The translations under genes were made by a program, and so were the position numbers. This document shows positions 31,943 through 37,116 of a stretch of DNA of 37,116 nt, piece by piece; within the stretch, counting starts at the first letter, position 1, and each line of letters starts with the position of its first letter. The notes under the pieces are model-generated. The model was given only the letters and a program-made list of their open reading frames with translations, had not been told where the DNA came from and made no database searches. This DNA is from Bacillota bacterium (GTDB taxonomy: Bacteria; Bacillota; Negativicutes; DSM-13327): contig JAGFZX010000033.1 in the NCBI GenBank assembly GCA_017889585.1, forward strand, positions 1 through 37,116. The letters are read 5' to 3'.

Positions 31943-33901
31943 TTATTTTCCGGTACGGGCCATTAAGCTGGCTACTTTATTAGCAAAGCTGATTGGATCT
32001 TCAGGCAGGATACCTTCAATTAACAATGCTTGGACATATAATAATTCACAATAATCTTTGAAGGAGTCTGAATTAGGGGCTGTTTCATGCAAAGCCTGTA
32101 ATGTGTTAAACACATCGTGATTAGGGTTTAATTCTAGGATTCGGTTGGCCTTATACATGGTCTGATTCATTTCTGACAGGATTTGTTCCATGGAAAGGCT
32201 GATGCCGTTATCATCACTAACAAGACAAACTGCGCTAGATTTCAAGCGATTACTAATCTTGACATCGGAGATTTTACCCTCTAATTGCTCTTTCACGGCC
32301 TGTATTAATGATTCATTTTCCTTAAGGATAGCCTCTGTATTCTTTTTCGCTTCGGGAGAATCGATATCATCTAAATTCAATTCGCCGCGACTGATGGACT
32401 GGAATTTTTTATCTTTATACTCGTTTAAAGCATCAATAGTAAATTCATCAACTTGGTCAAACAGATAAAGAACTTCAATATTTTTTTCTCTCAGGAGCTC
32501 CATTTGTGGTAATCGTTCTACTGAAGCTTGATCTTTACCTGTGGCATAATAAATGACCTTTTGGTTTTCTGGCATCCGTTTTGTATAATCATCCAAGGTT
32601 GTTAAAGTATCTGTTGCATGGGAAGATGAAAACAATAATAAATCTTTTAGCTTGTCTCGGCTGCTATAATCTGTATAGGCACCAATTTTGAGAGCTCTGC
32701 CGAATTCTTTCCAGAACTTTTCATATTTTGGACGTTCTTTAGTGAGAAGATTTTCTAAGGTTTTTAGGACGCTTTTTTCAAGATTCTTGCCGATTAGTTT
32801 CAGTTGTTTACTATGTTGGAGGATTTCCCGGGAGATATTGAGGGAAAAATCAGGAGAATCAACAAGTCCACGGACAAATCTTAGATATTCAGGGAGAAGA
32901 TCCTTGCAGTTGTCCATGATAAAGATCTGCTTGGAGTAAAGCCGTATGCCTGATGTAGAGTTTGGGCTGTAGAAATCAAAGGGGGCACGAGAAGGGATGA
33001 AGAGTAGTGTGGTGTATTCTACAGTACCTTCTGCCTTTGAGTGAATGATTTCCATTGGTTCTTCCCAGTCATGGAAAAGGTCTTTATAGAAATGTTGATA
33101 TTCTTCTGTTGTGATTTCATTTTTACTCTTGGTCCATAAAGGCGTCATAGAGTTTAAGGTACGGATTTCCACACTTTGTATTGCTGGTGCATCTTCTATT
33201 TTCTTACCTTCAGAATCCAGGGGCTGTTCTTCTTTAATGAAGTTCATCTTAATTGGATAGCGGATATAATCAGAGTATTTTTTAATTAGATTTTCAATAG
33301 TGTAGCGTTGTAAAAAGTTTTCTTCAGGGCGACTAGCGTTGCGGAAATCTTCGTTGAGTGTAATCGTAATGGTAGTTCCGCGTTTTTCTTTATCACATTC
33401 TTCGATAGTATAAGTTCCATCGCCAGCAGATTCCCACTTGACGCCTTTTTCTTGACCTGGTGCGCGAGTGATCAGGGTTACTTTATCAGAGATCATGAAA
33501 GCAGAATAAAAACCTACGCCAAATTGACCAATCAACTCATTGTCAGTGGCTGTTTCTTTCTCCTTCAGTTTTTCTAGAAAACTCTTGGTTCCGGATTTGG
33601 CGATAGTACCAATATTCTCCACGACTTCTTCATAGGTCATGCCGATTCCGTTATCTGAGATGGTCAGCGTATGAGTAGCTTCATCGGGAATAATAAAAAT
33701 TTCAAAGTTATTATCTCCTTCAAGCAGGTCATCGTTAGTTAAGGATTGAAACCGCAGCTTATCGATTGCATCTGAGGCATTGGAGATGAGTTCTCGTAAA
33801 AAAATCTCCTTATTGGTGTAAATGGAGTGAATCATCAGATCCAATAGTTGCTTGGTTTCAGCTTGGAATTCACGAGTTTCCTTATTGATTCTTTGCGTCA
33901 T
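31943..33901 (-). CDS. htpG: Hsp90 chaperone HtpG
   Basis: 652 residues from ATG at 33901 (minus strand), with AAGGAG nine bases upstream. The frame runs to 33961, but that would overlap the CIRCE operator, so the shorter start is right. The GHKL ATPase domain has ELISNASDAIDKLR, DNGIGM and GQFGVGFYSAFM, all with catalytic residues in place. Middle-domain motifs follow (SRAPFDFY, LRFVRGLVDSPDFSLNISREILQ). Length and organisation are typical of bacterial Hsp90. It folds and stabilises client proteins under stress. Regulation by HrcA is shown by the operator at 33955-33981. Confidence 0.96.
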   Translation of the reverse strand: MTQRINKETREFQAETKQLLDLMIHSIYTNKEIFLRELISNASDAIDKLRFQSLTNDDLLEGDNNFEIFIIPDEATHTLTISDNGIGMTYEEVVENIGTIAKSGTKSFLEKLKEKETATDNELIGQFGVGFYSAFMISDKVTLITRAPGQEKGVKWESAGDGTYTIEECDKEKRGTTITITLNEDFRNASRPEENFLQRYTIENLIKKYSDYIRYPIKMNFIKEEQPLDSEGKKIEDAPAIQSVEIRTLNSMTPLWTKSKNEITTEEYQHFYKDLFHDWEEPMEIIHSKAEGTVEYTTLLFIPSRAPFDFYSPNSTSGIRLYSKQIFIMDNCKDLLPEYLRFVRGLVDSPDFSLNISREILQHSKQLKLIGKNLEKSVLKTLENLLTKERPKYEKFWKEFGRALKIGAYTDYSSRDKLKDLLLFSSSHATDTLTTLDDYTKRMPENQKVIYYATGKDQASVERLPQMELLREKNIEVLYLFDQVDEFTIDALNEYKDKKFQSISRGELNLDDIDSPEAKKNTEAILKENESLIQAVKEQLEGKISDVKISNRLKSSAVCLVSDDNGISLSMEQILSEMNQTMYKANRILELNPNHDVFNTLQALHETAPNSDSFKDYCELLYVQALLIEGILPEDPISFANKVASLMARTGK

Positions 33902-33954
33902 ATGTAGAGTCTCCTTTTCATTTAAAAGTAATGTGCCCAGTAAAGGTGCTGTTG

Positions 33955-33981
33955 TTAGCACTCTCTGTATGTGAGTGCTAA
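33955..33981 (-). promoter_or_regulatory. CIRCE operator of htpG
   Basis: TTAGCACTC-N9-GAGTGCTAA is a perfect CIRCE element, the binding site of the heat-shock repressor HrcA. It lies 53 nt upstream of the htpG ATG, just downstream of the promoter, in the expected place for repression. Confidence 0.97.
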
Positions 33982-33991
33982 CTTTATTTAT

Positions 33992-34020
33992 ATAATACCT
34001 CGATTCGCGCAGGAAATCAA
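33992..34020 (-). promoter_or_regulatory. SigmaA promoter of htpG
   Basis: On the minus strand TTGATT (34020-34015) is separated by 17 nt from TATTAT (33997-33992). The start of transcription would fall near the CIRCE, giving direct steric control by HrcA. Confidence 0.75.
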
Positions 34021-34146
34021 TATTTAAATGGTAAGATTTAATAAGAATGGGTTAATAATAGTAAGCATATCACAAGAAATATAATAATGATTAGAAATGG
34101 ATGTTGAATTTTATGGAATTAACGGAAATTTTAAAAAATTGAAAAA

Positions 34147-34175
34147 ATGACATATTGCAAGCAGGAATATATAAT
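34147..34175 (+). promoter_or_regulatory. SigmaA promoter of the TRAP operon
   Basis: ATGACA (34147-34152)-N17-TATAAT (34170-34175), one mismatch to consensus with ideal spacing. The 5' untranslated region is about 75 nt. Between this and the htpG promoter (34021-34146) only AT-rich sequence is seen. Confidence 0.75.
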
Positions 34176-34258
34176 AAATAATGGAATATATGGAAAGGAA
34201 GGGCCTGGATGGTAGATATTACTTTCCTGGTTTTGCAAAAATATGAAGGAGGTTAGTT

Positions 34259-35230
34259 ATGAAAAAACTATTGGTAATTCTGCTGGCTTCAATACTGGTA
34301 ATTGGTCTGCTTGCCGGTTGTGGTGGTGCACAAAAGGCGTCTGAACAGAAAGCACCCGACAAAAAATTCATTAACATTGCGACAGGTGGTACAGCTGGGG
34401 TTTATTACCCACTTGGTGGTGCAATCGCCGAAATATTGAATAAAAATGTTCCTGGTATCAACGCTACAGCTCAAAGCACAGGAGCCTCAGTAGCTAACAT
34501 CAATATGCTCAAAGAGGGCAAAGTTGAGTTAGCTATGATACAAAACGACACAGCCTACTATGCTTTTAAAGGTACTGAGATGTTTAAAGACAAACAAGTT
34601 GCCAATATGAGAGGTGTGGCCACTCTGTATAATGAAACCATTCAGATTATTGTTATGGAAGATAGTTCAATTAAAACAATAGAAGATCTAAAAGGCAAGA
34701 AAGTAGCTGTTGGTTCAATCGGCAGTGGCACCGAGGCTAATGCTCGACAAATATTGGAAATTTATGGTATTGCATATAATGATTTAAAACCCCAATACCT
34801 TTCATTTGGTGAAGCTGCTAGTGGCTTGAAAGATGGGAATGTTGATGCTGCCTTTATAACTGCAGGTGCTCCTACTGCAGCCATACAAGATATTGCATTT
34901 CAGAAAAAGGTTAGATTGATTTCGATAGAGGCCGATAAAGCCGATGCTTTGATCAAAAAATATCCTTTTTATGCTAAGCAATTAGTAAAGGCTAATACGT
35001 ATCCCGGACAAGTGGCAGATACTGCGACTGTGGCAGTCAAAGCCATGTTGGTCGTTCCAGAGAATCTTGATGCAGATACTGTTTATAAAATGACGAAAGC
35101 TATTTACGCCAATACTGACAGGCTGAAAGCAGCTCATAAGTTAGGCGAAGGTATCACGAAAGAAAGCGCCCTAGAAGGTATGCCAATACCTCTTCATCCA
35201 GGGGCAGACAAATTCTTTAAGGAAAAATAG
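34259..35230 (+). CDS. TAXI-family TRAP transporter solute-binding lipoprotein
   Basis: 323 residues, ATG 34259 behind a strong AAGGAGG. A lipoprotein signal peptide ends in LLAGC with Cys21 as the lipidation site. After a short charged linker the mature part reads FINIATGGTAGVYYPLGGAIAEILNK, then STGASVANINMLKEGKVELAMIQND and GKKVAVGSIGSGTEANARQIL, all typical of TAXI (TRAP-associated extracytoplasmic immunogenic) receptors. It captures the substrate outside the membrane and delivers it to the permease encoded downstream. TAXI substrates are mostly unknown; glutamate or other organic acids are reported for some. It forms an operon with the next two genes, although a strong hairpin lies between. 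Confidence 0.93.
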   Translation: MKKLLVILLASILVIGLLAGCGGAQKASEQKAPDKKFINIATGGTAGVYYPLGGAIAEILNKNVPGINATAQSTGASVANINMLKEGKVELAMIQNDTAYYAFKGTEMFKDKQVANMRGVATLYNETIQIIVMEDSSIKTIEDLKGKKVAVGSIGSGTEANARQILEIYGIAYNDLKPQYLSFGEAASGLKDGNVDAAFITAGAPTAAIQDIAFQKKVRLISIEADKADALIKKYPFYAKQLVKANTYPGQVADTATVAVKAMLVVPENLDADTVYKMTKAIYANTDRLKAAHKLGEGITKESALEGMPIPLHPGADKFFKEK

Positions 35231-35242
35231 AATTTGGGAGAA

Positions 35243-35285
35243 AATAAAATGCTGGGATTGTTTTTTATCATCCCAGCATTTTATT
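35243..35285 (+). terminator. Strong hairpin between the TAXI receptor and DUF1850 genes
   Basis: AATAAAATGCTGGGAT (35243-35258) pairs perfectly with ATCCCAGCATTTTATT (35270-35285). It is terminator-like but lies inside an apparent operon, so it probably sets a high receptor-to-permease ratio by partial termination. Confidence 0.75.
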
Positions 35286-35292
35286 AGATATT

Positions 35293-35793
35293 ATGGTAAA
35301 AAAAAATAAAAGAAAAATATATTTACTTACGATTATTTTCAGCTTATTGATTTGTATAGCACTTTATTGGTGGCTCACCCCATTAGCTATCATTGTAAAA
35401 ACAGAATCAGGTACTTGCTTGACCTTACCTACGAGGCTTGGGGATACATTTAGCCTAAGGTTTACCCATTCTGTTCACAAAACACCCGTATGGGAAAATT
35501 TTGTTGTCACAGGTGTAGATGGACTAATGCTTACTTCGACTGAATATCGATCATATGGTGTTGGTATGCCCTCTCTTCCCTCTGAAGGCGTATTTACTCA
35601 ATTAAACGATCGGTTTATTTTAACAAATCTGAATCGTCCTTTCAGCCAAATACCAGTAAGAGTTGGACCCGAAGCCCAATTATCCTTGGTTCACCATGGG
35701 CAGGAGTACCCTGTATACGAATGGTTTGAGCCTGGGACATTGGTAGTCGTGAGCACTAACTATGATTATTTATGGTTTATTTCTGCAATTTAA
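35293..35793 (+). CDS. DUF1850 domain protein of the TRAP system
   Basis: 166 residues from ATG 35293; no clear ribosome site is seen, only AGATATT. A basic N-terminus and one membrane segment (about 8-30, IYLLTIIFSLLICIALYWWL) are followed by a beta-rich extracytoplasmic domain (RFTHSVHKTPVWENF…YRSYGVGMPSLPSEG) characteristic of DUF1850. The family is commonly encoded between TAXI receptor and TRAP permease genes, as here, and its role in transport is not established. It probably sits on the outer face of the membrane. Confidence 0.82.
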   Translation: MVKKNKRKIYLLTIIFSLLICIALYWWLTPLAIIVKTESGTCLTLPTRLGDTFSLRFTHSVHKTPVWENFVVTGVDGLMLTSTEYRSYGVGMPSLPSEGVFTQLNDRFILTNLNRPFSQIPVRVGPEAQLSLVHHGQEYPVYEWFEPGTLVVVSTNYDYLWFISAI

Positions 35794-35836
35794 GAAAGTA
35801 AAGTGAAAGCCTGGCTTAACTAAAGGAGTGATTGAA

Positions 35837-37116
35837 GTGGCAGTAGAAGAAGAATATAAACAGTTTAACGCCGATGAAATACTAAAAGAGTTTGATTCAG
35901 AGGCTGACAAACGTACTTTAACAGGCCTTGTTGGCCGAATCGTATCAGCAATTGCAATTTGCTTTACCCTTTTTCAGTTATATACTGCAATTTATGGGGT
36001 TCTTGATGCCCAGTTGCAACGGGCAATTCATTTGAGTTTTGGTATGGGACTTATTTTCTTGTTATATCCTACCCGCCATTGTTGGTCGCGGACAAGTATC
36101 CATCCCTTTGATTTGCTGCTCGCCATTATTGGTGCCGCAATTCCCATGTATGTAGTTGTCACATATCAACAACTCGTGTTACGTGCTGGAACGGTTAGTG
36201 ATCTGGATTATGCTGTTGGCGCCCTTGGAATTTTAATGGTTATAGAAGGCTGTCGCAGAGTCGTCGGCAAACCTATGGTCATTGTGGCGGTAAGTTTTAT
36301 GGCATATGCCTTCGCAGGTCCCTATCTTCCTGATATGCTAGCCCATCGAGGTGTAAGCCCATCAGATTTGGTTGCCCATTTGTATTTTACAACAGAAGGT
36401 GTTTTCGGAATTCCCCTGGGAGTTTCATCAACCTTTATCTTTTTATTTATCTTGTTTGGCGCTTATTTAGAGTCAACAGGCCTGGGGAAATTTTTTATTG
36501 ATATTGCGAATGCCATTGCCGGCTGGTCAAGCGGTGGTCCTGCTAAAGTTACCGTTCTCGCCAGTGGCATGATGGGTACGATATCAGGCAGTTCAGTGGC
36601 TAATGTTGTGGGCGTGGGAAGTTTCACCATACCCATGATGAAAAAGCTGGGCTATGACAAGGAATTTGCCGGTGGAGTTGAAGCCGCTGGTTCTACAGGC
36701 GGGCAAATCATGCCGCCAGTTATGGGGGCAGCAGCCTTCCTAATGGCTGAATTTATTGGGATTCCTTATCTTGATGTGGTGAAAGCAGCCGTAATACCAG
36801 CACTTTTATACTATACTGGTATTTGGATTTCTGTGCATCTGGAAGCTAAGCGCAAAGGATTAAGAGGTATTCCCCGCAATGAATTGCCAAAACTCAAAGA
36901 TGTATTTTTTGATCGCGGGCATCTAGCATTACCCCTTATCGTAATTCTTTATTTGCTTGTAGACGGTGCGACGCCGACGAAAGCTGCCTTGTGGGGAATT
37001 ATCATTGCCATTACTGCAAGTGCATTGCGCAAATCAACGCGCATGAAGCCCATTCAACTTATTGAAGGTCTGGAGAACGGTGCTAAAGGTGTATTAGGAG
37101 TACTTGTGGCGTGTGC
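35837..37116 (+). CDS. TRAP transporter permease, 4TM/12TM fused (3' partial)
   Basis: The reading frame starts at GTG 35837 (AAAGGAG eight bases upstream) and stays open to the window end, giving about 426 visible residues. It has a soluble N-terminus (EEEYKQFNADEILKEFDSEADKRTL) and many hydrophobic segments. The region GPAKVTVLASGMMGTISGSSVANVVGVG and the AAGSTGGQIMPPVMGAAAFL motif are hallmarks of TRAP large-subunit permeases of the fused TAXI type. The small subunit is fused in the N-terminal half. The gene continues beyond the window. It uses a sodium or proton gradient to import the ligand presented by the receptor at 34259. Confidence 0.92.
   Translation, partial: MAVEEEYKQFNADEILKEFDSEADKRTLTGLVGRIVSAIAICFTLFQLYTAIYGVLDAQLQRAIHLSFGMGLIFLLYPTRHCWSRTSIHPFDLLLAIIGAAIPMYVVVTYQQLVLRAGTVSDLDYAVGALGILMVIEGCRRVVGKPMVIVAVSFMAYAFAGPYLPDMLAHRGVSPSDLVAHLYFTTEGVFGIPLGVSSTFIFLFILFGAYLESTGLGKFFIDIANAIAGWSSGGPAKVTVLASGMMGTISGSSVANVVGVGSFTIPMMKKLGYDKEFAGGVEAAGSTGGQIMPPVMGAAAFLMAEFIGIPYLDVVKAAVIPALLYYTGIWISVHLEAKRKGLRGIPRNELPKLKDVFFDRGHLALPLIVILYLLVDGATPTKAALWGIIIAITASALRKSTRMKPIQLIEGLENGAKGVLGVLVAC

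Overview
The window is AT-rich DNA from what looks like a diderm (outer-membrane) anaerobic Firmicute, most likely class Negativicutes, family Sporomusaceae (a Pelosinus/Sporomusa-like organism). This is an inference. It rests on the mix of Firmicute traits (CIRCE operator, HPr with both His15 and Ser46, YtxH, a DUF5665-like protein, strong Shine-Dalgarno sites, TTG/GTG starts) with a giant RTX-type repeat protein of the kind exported by type I secretion through an outer membrane. Fermentative genes dominate: ETF-linked lactate dehydrogenase, pyruvate:ferredoxin oxidoreductase, phosphate butyryltransferase and butyrate kinase, and a TAXI-type TRAP transporter. No tRNA, rRNA, CRISPR array or intact insertion sequence was seen.

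Layout. (1) 1-7366: 3' part of a giant calcium-binding repeat protein with internal segmental duplications, followed by a near-perfect 62-nt hairpin and a terminator. (2) 7657-11238: a TPR protein and a protein with a FliK-like C-terminus that carries eight 63-bp tandem repeats. (3) 11627-14915: etfB-etfA-FAD lactate dehydrogenase operon closed by a strong terminator. (4) 15265-19497: a nucleoid-associated NA37 family protein, ptsH-ptsI, and pfkA. (5) 19691-27482: a broken galM fragment, a PAS/AAA+/Fis sigma54 activator, then a 626-bp regulatory region and the PFOR-ptb-buk cluster. (6) 27605-30221: mostly small genes: an unknown 62-aa protein, a metallo-beta-lactamase-fold protein, a DUF5665-like membrane protein, a decayed REC-GGDEF gene, YtxH and a DUF948-like protein. 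(7) 30429-33901: a DbpA-like RNA helicase convergent with htpG; htpG has a perfect CIRCE operator. (8) 34259-37116: TAXI solute receptor, DUF1850 protein and TRAP permease (cut by the window end) behind a good sigmaA promoter.

How the genes fit together. PTS and PfkA feed glycolysis. Lactate enters as pyruvate through LDH/EtfAB. PFOR makes acetyl-CoA and reduced ferredoxin, and Ptb-Buk turn an acyl-CoA into acid plus ATP. The PFOR-ptb-buk cluster has a canonical -24/-12 promoter embedded in an 11-bp inverted repeat. Two 17-bp dyad elements and a half-site lie upstream, and the gene for a sigma54 activator is immediately upstream, so the circuit is readable from sequence.

The least explained items are that regulatory region and a 94-nt intergenic element (copies at 15087-15180 and 29736-29829, fragments elsewhere). 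The 94-nt element has two conserved hairpins, one compensatory base-pair change, and a terminator-like 3' end facing the next gene.
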